Below the pieces are notes generated by a model. That model saw only the letters and a program-made list of their open reading frames with translations, was not told where the DNA came from and did no database searches. Positions 35,798 to 45,882 of a stretch of DNA of 64,000 nucleotides are shown here, piece after piece (within the stretch, counting starts at the first letter, position 1; each line of letters begins with the position of its first letter). The translations under genes and the position numbers were made by a program. Source of the stretch: an uncultured Roseburia sp. (GTDB taxonomy: Bacteria > Bacillota > Clostridia > Lachnospirales > Lachnospiraceae); the NCBI GenBank assembly GCA_946002055.1, contig CAMFYL010000005.1, forward strand, positions 42,651 to 106,650, in the 5' to 3' direction.

Positions 35798-37672
35798 TTA
35801 TCCCATAATTTTTGATAGGTTGTTCATCAAGTCCTTAACCACGATCGGTTTTGAGATGTGACCATCCATTCCACAGGCATAAGCGTCACGCTTGTCTTCT
35901 TCAAATGCATTGGCTGTCATAGCCAAGATTGGAATGCTGGCTTTCGCGTGGTTCGACATTCTTCTGATGGTTCTGGTTGCATCGTATCCGTTCATCACTG
36001 GCATCTGAATGTCCATAAGAATCAGACTGTAATAGCCATCCTCTGCGGCCAAAAGCATATCACAGCATTCCTGTCCGTCCTTGGCGCGATGAATTTCCAG
36101 TCCCACCTCCAGTAAAATCTCAATGGCTATCTGGGCATTCAAATCATTGTCTTCCGCCAGCAAAACGCGTTTACCGGCAAACGCCACAGAATTCAACTCC
36201 TCACTGTCCACTGTCAAGCTCTCGTCATTCTCTGCGATGCAAAGCTCAAAGGTTACCGTAAAGGTTGTCCCCTCACCCTTCTTACTTTTCACATCAATGG
36301 TTGCATGCAACAAATCAACCAGTCGCTTCACAATTGGCATTCCCAGTCCTGTTCCTATGATGTTGCTGCCGACGATATCGTCCTCTCTTGAGAACTCCTC
36401 AAAGATGTGGGGGATGAAATCAGCCTCCATGCCCATACCGGTATCGGCAACCTTCATCTGGTAAATAGCATATCCCTCTTTCTCTGAAGGGAACTCACTG
36501 ATCATTACCTTCACACTTCCGCCCGGATTTGTGTACTTGTAAGCATTTGACAAAAGATTCATTCCAATATCTCGAATCTTGTTCTTATCGCAATAAACAC
36601 AGCTATGTTCCAAATTGAGTTCTGTAGAAAATTCAATATTCTTCTCCTGCATCAGCTCATCAAAAACAGTATGTATTCCTCCTTTGAACTGTTCCCAACA
36701 CCAAATGCCCTCTACCACCTCTACGGCACCGCTTTCAATTCTCGACATTTCCAAAACGTTATTGATAATGGATAACAGCACATCGCTGGAGTTACTGATT
36801 TTTTCGATATAATCTTGTCTCTTCACCGGATCATCCTGGTGCTTTTCCAAGAGGGTACTAAATCCGATAATTGCATTCATCGGAGTTCGAATGTCATGAG
36901 ACATATTAAACAAGAACTTGGATTTGGCAATGTTTGCCGCCTCCGCCGCCATTTTGGCAGATTTTAGTTCTTCGTTGGTTTTGGCCAAATCATTTTGAAC
37001 CTTCTCCAGATTCTTTCGGATTTCGATTTCTCCAACAAAGAATGCCAGAATAGCTGAAAATGTCTGGGCATAAGACCTTAACGGGAGGCCAAATTTTGCA
37101 AAGTCATAGATCATGGCAGAAGACATCAAGAGGAAATAAATCCATCCCATGATTGTCTGATTGCGGTCCAATCTTTTGCGGTATTTTAATAACATCCAAA
37201 AAACAATTAACAGAGCATAAACCGGCGCAATATAAGTTAATTGATAATGCTCACCACGACTATACACATTATTCTCATCGATGGAATAAAACCATTCAAA
37301 CTGGGTATTTAGCGTCAAGGCAACGACAGACACAACCTCACAGCCCCAATAGAGCCGCAACATCCAGCTTGGCTTCTCCCCATCTCTTCTCACAAGATGC
37401 CAAACATAGATAGAGAATACGGTCAATACAAGATCGTTTGAGGTAAAGGTTATGTAATTGCTAATTCTGGTAACCACACCCCAGAATGTGCCCGGCACGC
37501 AATCGAAGCCCCATGAAATCGCATCACTGACCAAACGTATAATACACATCCAAAGGAGCACTCTTGTGACCTTCTTTTTTTTCATATCCTCTTTGAAAAA
37601 CATCAAAACTCCTAGGAGTATTAAGGATACCCATATTTCACTCATGGCAATCTGAATACTTTGCATAACCAT
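35798..37672 (-). CDS. Hybrid sensor histidine kinase/response regulator
   Basis: A 624-residue membrane sensor. Residues 1-215 have about seven hydrophobic segments (SEIWVSLILLGVLMFF, LVLTVFSIYVWHLV, VVSVVALTLNTQF, VYALLIVFWMLLKY and others) in a 7TM-like layout. A coiled coil (220-250) leads to HisKA with phospho-His in FNMSHDIRTPMNAIIGFS (His259), then HATPase motifs (VADTGMGMEADF, GTGLGMPIVKRLVDLL) and a C-terminal receiver with phospho-Asp in LILMDIQMPVMNGYDATRTI. No output regulator lies beside it and the signal is unknown. A second ATG two codons in is an alternative start. Confidence 0.9.
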   Translation of the reverse strand: MVMQSIQIAMSEIWVSLILLGVLMFFKEDMKKKKVTRVLLWMCIIRLVSDAISWGFDCVPGTFWGVVTRISNYITFTSNDLVLTVFSIYVWHLVRRDGEKPSWMLRLYWGCEVVSVVALTLNTQFEWFYSIDENNVYSRGEHYQLTYIAPVYALLIVFWMLLKYRKRLDRNQTIMGWIYFLLMSSAMIYDFAKFGLPLRSYAQTFSAILAFFVGEIEIRKNLEKVQNDLAKTNEELKSAKMAAEAANIAKSKFLFNMSHDIRTPMNAIIGFSTLLEKHQDDPVKRQDYIEKISNSSDVLLSIINNVLEMSRIESGAVEVVEGIWCWEQFKGGIHTVFDELMQEKNIEFSTELNLEHSCVYCDKNKIRDIGMNLLSNAYKYTNPGGSVKVMISEFPSEKEGYAIYQMKVADTGMGMEADFIPHIFEEFSREDDIVGSNIIGTGLGMPIVKRLVDLLHATIDVKSKKGEGTTFTVTFELCIAENDESLTVDSEELNSVAFAGKRVLLAEDNDLNAQIAIEILLEVGLEIHRAKDGQECCDMLLAAEDGYYSLILMDIQMPVMNGYDATRTIRRMSNHAKASIPILAMTANAFEEDKRDAYACGMDGHISKPIVVKDLMNNLSKIMG

Positions 37673-37759
37673 CCCCCAAAATCTCTTTAAAATGCATTAT
37701 GTATATATTCATTTTATCAAACAATTCAGAAAAATCATATGGCAATTTTTTAGATAAAA

Positions 37760-37790
37760 GGAGCCAGTAGGGACTGTCACTAATGGCTCC
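37760..37790. repeat. REP-like element, copy D (single hairpin)
   Basis: One unit: GGAGCCAGTAGGGAC-TGTCACTAATGGCTCC, with nearly full dyad symmetry. It sits 10 bases before the crotonase promoter, between divergent genes. Confidence 0.85.
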
Positions 37791-37800
37791 ATTTTATAGA

Positions 37801-37829
37801 TTGACAAAAATTTATCAAAGTAGTATAGT
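37801..37829 (+). promoter_or_regulatory. Sigma-A promoter of the crotonase gene
   Basis: TTGACA (37801-37806), 17-base spacer, TATAGT (37824-37829). Confidence 0.85.
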
Positions 37830-37872
37830 GGCATTAATTAGTAATGTGTATCTTTTTAGGAGGAATGAACGT

Positions 37873-38676
37873 ATGGGAGAATTTAACAATTTAAAACTTG
37901 AAGTAGCTGATGAGATTGCAGTGCTCAGCATTTGCCGTCCTGCAGCACTGAACGCACTGAACAGCGAGACACTGGATGAGTTGAATGTTGCTTTGACAGA
38001 GATTGAAGCCAGAGATGACATCAAGGTTGTGATCTTAACAGGTGGTCCTGACAAGAAGGATAATGCATTTAAGTCCTTTGTTGCCGGTGCCGACATTGCA
38101 GAAATGGTAAACTTTACTGCTGCAGAGGCAAGAGCATTTGGCATGAAGGCTTCTGTGCCATTCTTCAAGCTTATGAATATGCGTCAGGTTACTATTGCTG
38201 CTGTTAATGGTTTCGCTTTGGGTGGTGGTTGCGAAATCGCTATGGCCTGCGACATCCGCATCGCTTCTGACAACGCTACTTTTGCACAGCCTGAGACAGG
38301 TCTTGGCATCATCCCCGGATTTGGTGGCACACAGCGTTTGGCAAGACTTGTAGGTATGGGTCGTGCCAAGGAAATGATTTTCACTTGCGATAGCATCGAT
38401 GCAAACGAAGCTTACCGCATCGGCCTTGTAAATAAGGTTGTTGCTAAGGAAGAGCTTATGGATACTGCTAAGGCAATGGCTAAGAAGATTTGCAGCAAGG
38501 GAAGCTACGCTGTATCAGTTGCTAAGGCAGCTATCAACAACGGATACGATATGGATATCCAGAACGCAGTTGAGATGGAGGCTAACCTCTTCGGCATTAC
38601 ATGCTCTACTCACGACAAGACAGAGGGTATGAGCGCTTTCCTTGAGAGACGTGCCGCTGATTTGACAGATTTCTAA
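37873..38676 (+). CDS. crt: Enoyl-CoA hydratase/crotonase family protein
   Basis: A 267-residue crotonase, probably interconverting 3-hydroxybutyryl-CoA and crotonyl-CoA. Seen: SICRPAALNALNSETLDELN, the oxyanion-hole FVAGADIAEM and VNGFALGGGCEIAMACD, and the paired catalytic Glu in GGGCEIAMACD and QPETGLGIIPGFGG. The start is the ATG at 37873 after AGGAGGA; the longer frame begins before the promoter. The other butyrate genes (thl, hbd, bcd, etf) are not adjacent, so the pathway role is inferred. Strong promoter, terminator and codon choice suggest high expression. Confidence 0.92.
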   Translation: MGEFNNLKLEVADEIAVLSICRPAALNALNSETLDELNVALTEIEARDDIKVVILTGGPDKKDNAFKSFVAGADIAEMVNFTAAEARAFGMKASVPFFKLMNMRQVTIAAVNGFALGGGCEIAMACDIRIASDNATFAQPETGLGIIPGFGGTQRLARLVGMGRAKEMIFTCDSIDANEAYRIGLVNKVVAKEELMDTAKAMAKKICSKGSYAVSVAKAAINNGYDMDIQNAVEMEANLFGITCSTHDKTEGMSAFLERRAADLTDF

Positions 38677-38692
38677 AATAATCACATACATA

Positions 38693-38730
38693 GAAAAAGA
38701 GGCTTGGGATATTTCCCAGGCCTCTTTTTC
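38693..38730. terminator. Bidirectional terminator between crt and proC
   Basis: Stem GAGGCTTGGGA / TCCCAGGCCTC between AAAAA and TTTTT tracts; it serves both converging genes. Confidence 0.88.
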
Positions 38731-38778
38731 ATATAATAGGACCAATTTATACATGCTGGCTCTTTATTATATCTCGAT

Positions 38779-39588
38779 TTAATTCTTGCTCATATCTTTC
38801 GATTTCTGCACACAAGCTCTCTGAGCCGCTATGACACTCTGTCGGAATCCGCTTTCCTCCAGCTTGGCCACAGCCTCAATGGTTGTTCCCCCTGGGGAAC
38901 ATACCGCATCCTTCAATGCACCTGGGTGCTCACCTGTCTCAAGCACCATCTTTGCCGCACCAAGCACCGCCTGAGCAGCGAACTTATAAGCCTTTGCTCT
39001 CGGCATTCCATCCGCCACTGCCGCATCTGCCATAGCCTCAATAAACATATACACATATGCCGGAGAGGAACCGCTGACGCCAATCACCGCATCCATCATA
39101 GATTCCGGCACCACTTCCGCTTCACCGAAACTTTCAAAGATGGCAACCACTTCCTGCAATTCTTCATCAGAAACCAAAGCATTGGGTGAAATACCGCTCA
39201 TAGCCGCTCCCACCAAAGCCGGAGTGTTTGGCATAACCCGGACAAGTTTGATTTCCTTGCCAAATGCAGCCTCAATAGCCTCAATGGTTTGTCCTGCTGC
39301 GATGGAGACAACGATTTGCTTCTCACCCACCACATCCTTAATCTCAGGAATCACAGTTGCAAACATATTTGGCTTTACCGCCAGAAAAAGAATTTCGGCC
39401 TTCTTTGCAACTTCCTTATTATCTGTGGTTGCAAAAATCCCAAATTGGTTCACAAGTCTGTCTACAGAATTCTGACTCTTGCAAGAAGCCAGCAAGCTGT
39501 CCTTGCCGGCAAGTCCTGCTTCTAAAATACCCCCGATAATGGCGCTGGCCATATTGCCACCACCGATAAATCCAATCATTTTTTCCAT
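38779..39588 (-). CDS. proC: Pyrroline-5-carboxylate reductase
   Basis: Last step of proline synthesis: reduces pyrroline-5-carboxylate with NAD(P)H. Rossmann loop MIGFIGGGNMASAIIGGIL at the N-terminus, then ILFLAVKPNMFATVIPEI, VRVMPNTPALVGAAMSGIS, and the C-terminal substrate region GVSGSSPAYVYMFIEAMADA with CSPGGTTIEAVAKLEESGFR. I place the start at the ATG at 39588, 3 bases from the aminotransferase stop, with GGAG inside the upstream gene; the longer frame from 39621 lies within that gene. 269 residues is normal. Confidence 0.95.
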   Translation of the reverse strand: MEKMIGFIGGGNMASAIIGGILEAGLAGKDSLLASCKSQNSVDRLVNQFGIFATTDNKEVAKKAEILFLAVKPNMFATVIPEIKDVVGEKQIVVSIAAGQTIEAIEAAFGKEIKLVRVMPNTPALVGAAMSGISPNALVSDEELQEVVAIFESFGEAEVVPESMMDAVIGVSGSSPAYVYMFIEAMADAAVADGMPRAKAYKFAAQAVLGAAKMVLETGEHPGALKDAVCSPGGTTIEAVAKLEESGFRQSVIAAQRACVQKSKDMSKN

Positions 39589-39589
39589 A

Positions 39590-40873
39590 TTATTTCTCCA
39601 ACAGTTTTTCCACGGTTGCAAGTTTCACGCAGGTAACAAATACATTTGCTGCCTCTTTCAGTTCCTCCAAGGATGGATAAGACGGTGCGATACGAATTAC
39701 AGAGTCCTTAGGATCTTTTCCGTATGGGAAAGGTGCTCCTGCCGGGGTCATCACAACTCCTGCCTCTTTTGCAAGAGCAACAATTCTGGTTGCACATCCT
39801 TCCATTGCCTCGAATGTAATAAAATATCCACCCTTTGGTGAAATCCATTTGCCGGCGCCAAGACCGGAAAGTTCTCTATCCAAAGTCTCAAGAACAAGCT
39901 CGAATCGAGGACGAAGCAAGCTGGCGTGGCGTTCCATATGAGCGGCAACACCTTTGCCATCCTTGAAAAATTTCACGTGACGAAGCTGGTTAATCTTGTC
40001 AGAACCAATGGTCTGAATGGTCAAAGACTTCTTGATATCAGCAAGGTTTGCCTCAGAAGCAGCAATACCTGAGATTCCGCCACCTGCGAAGGAAACCTTA
40101 GAGGTAGAGGCAAACTCAAATACCATATCCGGATTACCGGCCTTCTCACACTCTTCTAAAATATTGAGAAGCTTTCCATTCTCCTCACCATATAAGTGAT
40201 GAACAGCATACGCATTGTCCCAGAAAATTCGAAAATCCTTTGCTGCAGGCTTCATAGCAGCCAAGCGACGAACCGTCTCATCAGAGTAGACAACACCCTG
40301 TGGGTTAGAGTATTTTGGCACACACCACATACCCTTAATGGCATCATCCTTAGATACCAGCTCTTCCACCATGTCCATATCCGGACCGTCTTCTGTCATA
40401 GGCACGTTGATCATTTCCACGCCAAAGTGCTCTGTCACTGCGAAATGACGGTCATATCCCGGAACCGGGCAGAGGAATTTTACCTTGTCAAGCTTGCACC
40501 AAGGAGTCTCCCCCAAAAAGCCCTTCAGCATGCCTCTTGCCACCATATCATACATAGTATTCAAGCTGGAGTTACCGCAAACGATAACCTGCTCAGGCTT
40601 CACATCCATCATATCGGCCATAAGACGCTTCGCCTCAGGAATTCCGTCTAAGCCACCGTAGTTGCGGACATCAAGTCCGTTTTCTGCCTTCATTACCGTC
40701 TCTGTATCCAGAGCATTCAAAAGCTCCATTGCCAGATCAAGCTGCTCCGGAGATGGCTTACCACGGGACATATCAAGCTGTAATCCCTTGCCCTGATACT
40801 CTTGATATACCTGACGAAGCTTAGCTTCTTCTTCCAACAATTGTTCCTTTGTCATGTTTGCGTATGCTTGCAT
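39590..40873 (-). CDS. Class I/II aminotransferase of the MocR-like aspartate aminotransferase (Ic) type
   Basis: A 427-residue pyridoxal phosphate enzyme. The opening (QGLQLDMSRGKPSPEQLDLA-like, here LQLDMSRGKPSPEQLDLAME) and CGNSSLNTMYDM match the group of aspartate aminotransferases related to MocR C-termini (Pfam Asp_aminotransf). The PLP lysine is in FASTSKVSFAGGGISG, with FRIFWDNAYAVHHLY for the ring-stacking/anchoring Asp and Tyr. It is followed by proC with almost no gap. Substrate is likely aspartate/2-oxoglutarate; that is inferred. Confidence 0.85.
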   Translation of the reverse strand: MQAYANMTKEQLLEEEAKLRQVYQEYQGKGLQLDMSRGKPSPEQLDLAMELLNALDTETVMKAENGLDVRNYGGLDGIPEAKRLMADMMDVKPEQVIVCGNSSLNTMYDMVARGMLKGFLGETPWCKLDKVKFLCPVPGYDRHFAVTEHFGVEMINVPMTEDGPDMDMVEELVSKDDAIKGMWCVPKYSNPQGVVYSDETVRRLAAMKPAAKDFRIFWDNAYAVHHLYGEENGKLLNILEECEKAGNPDMVFEFASTSKVSFAGGGISGIAASEANLADIKKSLTIQTIGSDKINQLRHVKFFKDGKGVAAHMERHASLLRPRFELVLETLDRELSGLGAGKWISPKGGYFITFEAMEGCATRIVALAKEAGVVMTPAGAPFPYGKDPKDSVIRIAPSYPSLEELKEAANVFVTCVKLATVEKLLEK

Positions 40874-40914
40874 GATACATCCTCCTAATTTATATCTAAA
40901 TTTAATTATTGACT

Positions 40915-42240
40915 TTATTCCGCTTCCCTTCGGATGCGCTCCAAATGTTCTTTGATTTGCTTCTCGTAGCCCATCTCTGTAGGCTCATAAAACACTGTTC
41001 CCACCAAATCGTCCGGCAAATACTGTTGAGCAACGTAATGGTTCTTATAATCGTGGGCATATGCATACCCCACACCATGTCCCAGCTTGCCCGCTGACTT
41101 GTAATGGGCATCCTGTAAATGTGTAGGGATCGGAGACGTGGTTGTATTTTTCACCGCCTCCATTGCACTGGCAATGGACAAATAAGAAGCGTTGCTCTTT
41201 GGCGCGGTAGCCACGTAGTTTACTGCCTCCGCCAAAATAATCTGACTCTCCGGCATACCAATGCGCTCCACCGCCTGTGCTGCTGCCACTGCCACCTGCA
41301 GCGCCTGTGGATCTGCATTTCCCACATCCTCAGCCGCACAAATCATGATTCGTCTGGCAATAAACTTGATATCCTCTCCTGCATAGAGCATTCTGGCCAA
41401 GTAATAAATGGCTGCGTTTGGATCAGAGCCCCGCATGCTCTTGATAAATGCAGAAACGGTATCGTAGTGGTTATCCCCGCTCTTGTCGTATTTCACCACG
41501 CGACGCTGGATACATTCACTGGCAACATCTAAGGTAATGTGTATCTTGCCATCCTCACTTGGTTCTGTGGTAAGCACACCCAGTTCAATGGCTGTAAGAG
41601 CCGCCCTGGCATCGCCATTTGCCATATCACTCAAAAACGATAAGGCATCATCCTCAATGACAGCCTCATAAGCGCCAAGGCCTTTTTCCTTATCTGTCAG
41701 CGCACGCATCAAAAGAGTCTTAATATCATCCTGAGAAAGTGGTTTTAACTCGAATATAATCGATCTTGATAGAAGAGCTCCGTTTACCTCAAAGTAGGGA
41801 TTCTCTGTGGTGGCACCAATCAAAATGATTGTTCCGTCCTCCACAAATGGGAGTAAGAAATCCTGCTGTCCCTTGTTAAAACGGTGAATCTCGTCAATGA
41901 AAAGGATTGTTTTGGCCCCGTACATTCCCATATGGTTCTTCGCCTCTTCCACCACAGCCTCCATGTCCTTCTTCCCTGCCGCAGTAGCATTGATGGATGT
42001 GAACTTAGCACTGGTGGTATTGGCAATCACCTTTGCAAGGGTGGTCTTCCCTGTTCCCGGTGGTCCATAAAAAATAATAGAGCTCAACTTGTCAGCCTGA
42101 ATTGCTCGATATAGAAGCTTTTCCTTACCGATAATGTGCTGTTGCCCCACAACCTCATCTAATGTGGTTGGGCGCAGCCGAGACGCTAGGGGCGAATCCT
42201 TTTTGTTGTTTTCCTGTCTCATATACTCAAAAAGATCCAT
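40915..42240 (-). CDS. rarA: Replication-associated recombination protein A (RarA/MgsA)
   Basis: A 441-residue AAA+ ATPase that acts at stalled replication forks. Seen: LRPTTLDEVVGQQHIIGKEK, Walker A IFYGPPGTGKTTLAKVIA, Walker B ILFIDEIHRFNKGQQDFLLP, sensor ATTENPYFEVNGALLSRS, and the C-terminal tetramerisation domain (KSMRGSDPNAAIYYLARML, GHGVGYAYAHDYKNHYV). The start is an ATG after GGAGGAAAC. It precedes the aminotransferase gene by about 40 bases. Confidence 0.95.
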   Translation of the reverse strand: MDLFEYMRQENNKKDSPLASRLRPTTLDEVVGQQHIIGKEKLLYRAIQADKLSSIIFYGPPGTGKTTLAKVIANTTSAKFTSINATAAGKKDMEAVVEEAKNHMGMYGAKTILFIDEIHRFNKGQQDFLLPFVEDGTIILIGATTENPYFEVNGALLSRSIIFELKPLSQDDIKTLLMRALTDKEKGLGAYEAVIEDDALSFLSDMANGDARAALTAIELGVLTTEPSEDGKIHITLDVASECIQRRVVKYDKSGDNHYDTVSAFIKSMRGSDPNAAIYYLARMLYAGEDIKFIARRIMICAAEDVGNADPQALQVAVAAAQAVERIGMPESQIILAEAVNYVATAPKSNASYLSIASAMEAVKNTTTSPIPTHLQDAHYKSAGKLGHGVGYAYAHDYKNHYVAQQYLPDDLVGTVFYEPTEMGYEKQIKEHLERIRREAE

Positions 42241-42413
42241 GTTTCCTCCGAAATTGCATTTTAAAACAACTTATCTTGCAAAATCTATATGGGCATTCCT
42301 ATTTTACAGTATTTCTTCCAGCAAAAATGCAAGATTTATCAACCCAAAATGCATTTCACATACTAAGATACTAGAAAAAGGACAAAAACTCAAGTCTTTT
42401 GCCCAAAACAATC

Positions 42414-43208
42414 TTACGGCTGTATCATTTCATCCACTGTGACAAAAGAATATCCCATGGCCCGCAGCTTTGGAATCAGAATTTTTGTTGCCTCCACCGT
42501 GGTGGGATATGCATCGTGCATGAGAATGATATCACCGTCACTTACATATTTTAACACATGATTCACAATTGTGCCTGTGTTTTGCACACTCCAATCCAAA
42601 GGATCCACATTCCAGAATATTTGATACATATCCAAAGTGGCTATAAGCTTTTCCCGATTGCACCCAAAAGGCGGGCGAAACCATTCCGGGGACTGACCGC
42701 AGGCGTCAAAAATCAGCTCATTGGTCTTTTGAATTTCCTCTCTCACCCGAGTTTCCGGCAGCTGGCATACATTTACATGGGAATATGTATGATTTCCTAT
42801 TAAATGGCCCCCATCTGCCACTTTCTTTACCAGTTTGGGATAAGCCTCCACTTGCTTTCCCATCATAAAAAAGGAGGCGCGGACATTTTCTTTTTCAAGC
42901 ACTTCTAACAACTGCTCTGTATAAATAGGATTCGGACCATCGTCGTAAGAAAGTGCCACATATCTTATTTTATCGCCATTACTATTATTGAGAATAGTGT
43001 TCTGAATTCTCCCGCTGTCAACAGTGGCTGCCATCCCCCACTTTTCCCTCAAAGAACCGTCAATTTCCGGTTTTACATAAGGAAGTACCAATAATACAAC
43101 AAAAGCCAGACTCACCCCCAGGCCAAGTCTGGCTTTTTCTTTTTTCATCAATTTATTATCCCCCGCACCTGTTCCTTTTCTAACATATGCGGCGAGACGT
43201 TCTGTCAT
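42414..43208 (-). CDS. Polysaccharide deacetylase (NodB domain)
   Basis: A 264-residue enzyme with one N-terminal membrane helix (LGLGVSLAFVVLLVLPYV), so probably anchored outside. The NodB motifs are present: catalytic/metal Asp pair in VALSYDDGPNPIYTEQLL, metal His in GNHTYSHVNVCQ (HTYSH), and the Arg and His motifs in WFRPPFGCNREKL and IILMHDAYPTTVEATKIL. The likely substrate is peptidoglycan or another wall glycan. Its ATG overlaps the clpB stop (TAATG), so translation is probably coupled to clpB. Confidence 0.9.
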   Translation of the reverse strand: MTERLAAYVRKGTGAGDNKLMKKEKARLGLGVSLAFVVLLVLPYVKPEIDGSLREKWGMAATVDSGRIQNTILNNSNGDKIRYVALSYDDGPNPIYTEQLLEVLEKENVRASFFMMGKQVEAYPKLVKKVADGGHLIGNHTYSHVNVCQLPETRVREEIQKTNELIFDACGQSPEWFRPPFGCNREKLIATLDMYQIFWNVDPLDWSVQNTGTIVNHVLKYVSDGDIILMHDAYPTTVEATKILIPKLRAMGYSFVTVDEMIQP

Positions 43209-45796
43209 TACATCCTTTGTACACCGGCCTCCAATTCACCATTTACCACATCAATGTATATGGTATCGCCCAGGCGAACCTGATCTGCAAGAATGCATTT
43301 TGCTGCCATGGTTTCCACATATTTTTGCAAATATCGCTTTAGCGGACGGGCACCGTAAACCGGGTCATAACCGTGTTCCACTACATAGGCCTCTGCCGCC
43401 TCTGACAGCTTCACAGTGATTTCTCGCTCCTGCAAACGCTGGTTCAACTCCGCCATCAAAAGTTTCACAATGCCGCCGATATTATCCTTGGTCAAAGGTT
43501 TAAACAAAATGGTTTCATCGATTCGGTTCAAAAACTCCGGTCTAAAGTTTTGTCTGAGCTCTGCCATGACAGCCTCTTCACATTCCGGTCGAATATTGCC
43601 ATCCTCGTCGATGCCCTCCAGCAAATAGTGAGAGCCAAGGTTACTGGTCATAATAATGATGGTGTTTTTAAAGTCCACTGTACGTCCCTGTGAGTCCGTG
43701 ATTCGACCATCATCAAGCACCTGCAACAAAACGTTAAACACGTCCGGATGAGCCTTCTCCACCTCGTCAAAAAGAACCACAGAATATGGTTTTCTTCGAA
43801 CTGCTTCCGTTAACTGACCCCCTTCATCATATCCCACATATCCCGGAGGCGCTCCAATCAAACGAGATACGGAATGCTTCTCCATATACTCACTCATATC
43901 AAGGCGCACCATATTGGCCTCGTCGTCAAATAGGCTAGCCGCCAAGCTTTTGGCAAGTTCTGTCTTACCAACTCCCGTCGGCCCTAAGAATAGGAAGGAA
44001 CCGATTGGCTTATTTGGATCTTTGATTCCCGCCTTGGAACGGATAATGGCCTCTGTCACCTTGGTGACGCCCTCATCCTGACCAACCACGCGCTTGTGAA
44101 GTTCCTCATCCAAATGCAGGGTCTTGTTGCGCTCGCTTTCATTTAACTTGGTTACAGGAATTCCTGTCCAGCGGGAAATGATACGGGCAATCTCTTCCTC
44201 CGTAACACTCTCGTGTACCAGGGTTAACTCATTTGCATTCTGAGCTTCTTCCTCATGCTCTAATTGCTTTTCCAGTTCAGGAAGTTTGCCATACTGCAAT
44301 TGAGCAGCCTTTTCCAAATCATAGTTCTGTTGTGCAATCTTGATTTCATTTTTAGTGGTTTCCAAGGCTTCTCGCAATTCTGAAACCTTTTCTACAGCCT
44401 TCTTTTCATTATCCCACTGAGCCTTTTGTCCTGCGAAGACTTCTCGCAACTCCGAAAGTTCCTTTTGTAAATTTTCCAGTCTCTCCTTACTGAGCCTGTC
44501 ATCTTCTTTCTTCAGGGCGGTCTCCTCAATTTCCAACTGCATAATACGACGGTTCAGCTCATCCAACTCCGTTGGCATAGAGTCCAGTTCTGTCTTTATC
44601 AACGCGCAAGCCTCGTCCACCAGATCGATAGCCTTATCCGGCAAAAAACGGTCTGAAATATACCTGTTAGAAAGTGTTGTAGCCGATACCAATGCACCAT
44701 CTGTAATTTTTACCCCATGGAACACCTCATAGCGCTCCTTCAGTCCACGCAAAATGGAAATGGTATCCTCCACCGTAGGTTCATCCACGGTAACCGGCTG
44801 GAATCTTCGCTCCAAGGCCGGGTCCTTTTCAATGTATTCTCTATATTCATCCAAAGTGGTGGCGCCGATACAATGAAGTTCGCCTCGAGCCAGCATAGGT
44901 TTTAACATATTACCAGCGTCCATGGCTCCATCCGTTTTTCCTGCACCCACAATGGTGTGAAGCTCATCGATAAAAAGTATAATTTCACCATCAGAGTTCT
45001 TGATTTCGTCCAACACCGCCTTCAAGCGCTCCTCAAACTCGCCGCGGTATTTGGCTCCTGCTACCAGGGCTCCCATATCTAGAGCAAACAAACGCTTATC
45101 CTTCAGGCCCTCCGGTACATCTCCGCGAACAATTCGCTGAGCCAGTCCCTCAACAGCCGCGGTCTTACCTACGCCGGGTTCACCGATAAGAACCGGATTG
45201 TTCTTGGTCTTGCGGGAAAGAATTCGAATCACATTTCGAATCTCTGCATCTCGTCCGATTACCGGATCCATTTTCTGTTCTCTGGCTCTGGCCACCATAT
45301 CGTAGCCGTATTTCTCCAGGGTGTCGTAGGTGGCTTCCGGATTATCGCTTGTCACCCGCTGATTGCCACGCACCGTGGACAGAGCCTGCAAGAAGCGGTC
45401 CCTTGTGATGCCATACTCATGAAAAAGTTCCTTCATAGCCTTATTCTGATATCGAATGAGGGAGAGGAACAAATGCTCCACAGAAACGTATTCGTCTCCC
45501 ATAGCCTTAGCCTCATCCTCTGCATGAATCAACACCTGGTTCAAATCCTTCCCAACAAAAACCTGTCCACCGGACACCTTGACTCTGGCCTCCAGATGAC
45601 GAATGGCATTTTCCGTAAAATGTTCCAGATTGATTTCCATTTTTTCAATCAATTTTGGAATCAGCCCCTCCTGTTGCTGTAGCAACGCCACCAGCAGATG
45701 CTCCTGTTCAATCTCTTGATTGCCATAATCGTATGCCAGCTTTTCACAGCTCTGCACTGCTTCCATAGACTTTTGTGTAAACTTATTAATGTTCAT
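43208..45796 (-). CDS. clpB: ATP-dependent chaperone ClpB
   Basis: Disaggregase that rescues aggregated proteins together with the DnaK system. Order: N-domain repeats (1-145), first AAA+ module with [13 protein letters not shown] and [15 protein letters not shown], the long coiled-coil middle domain (about 405-525; [20 protein letters not shown]) that marks ClpB rather than ClpC, second AAA+ module with [13 protein letters not shown] and [13 protein letters not shown], and a C-terminal D2-small domain. I place the start at the ATG at 45796 (8 bases after GGAGG), giving 862 residues. A hairpin separates it from hsp20. Confidence 0.95.
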   Translation of the reverse strand: MNINKFTQKSMEAVQSCEKLAYDYGNQEIEQEHLLVALLQQQEGLIPKLIEKMEINLEHFTENAIRHLEARVKVSGGQVFVGKDLNQVLIHAEDEAKAMGDEYVSVEHLFLSLIRYQNKAMKELFHEYGITRDRFLQALSTVRGNQRVTSDNPEATYDTLEKYGYDMVARAREQKMDPVIGRDAEIRNVIRILSRKTKNNPVLIGEPGVGKTAAVEGLAQRIVRGDVPEGLKDKRLFALDMGALVAGAKYRGEFEERLKAVLDEIKNSDGEIILFIDELHTIVGAGKTDGAMDAGNMLKPMLARGELHCIGATTLDEYREYIEKDPALERRFQPVTVDEPTVEDTISILRGLKERYEVFHGVKITDGALVSATTLSNRYISDRFLPDKAIDLVDEACALIKTELDSMPTELDELNRRIMQLEIEETALKKEDDRLSKERLENLQKELSELREVFAGQKAQWDNEKKAVEKVSELREALETTKNEIKIAQQNYDLEKAAQLQYGKLPELEKQLEHEEEAQNANELTLVHESVTEEEIARIISRWTGIPVTKLNESERNKTLHLDEELHKRVVGQDEGVTKVTEAIIRSKAGIKDPNKPIGSFLFLGPTGVGKTELAKSLAASLFDDEANMVRLDMSEYMEKHSVSRLIGAPPGYVGYDEGGQLTEAVRRKPYSVVLFDEVEKAHPDVFNVLLQVLDDGRITDSQGRTVDFKNTIIIMTSNLGSHYLLEGIDEDGNIRPECEEAVMAELRQNFRPEFLNRIDETILFKPLTKDNIGGIVKLLMAELNQRLQEREITVKLSEAAEAYVVEHGYDPVYGARPLKRYLQKYVETMAAKCILADQVRLGDTIYIDVVNGELEAGVQRM

Positions 45797-45839
45797 CTCC
45801 TTCACCTCCCGAATTTAAACTGAATATTGCTAGTATATG

Positions 45840-45869
45840 CAAAAACTGACTGCAACTTCCTGCAGCCAG
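45840..45869 (-). terminator. Terminator between hsp20 and clpB
   Basis: Stem CTGGCTGCA / TGCAGTCAG (one G-U pair on the minus strand), followed by TTTTTG. clpB may rely on partial read-through or on its own promoter. Confidence 0.75.
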
Positions 45870-45882
45870 CCTTTTCAATGTA

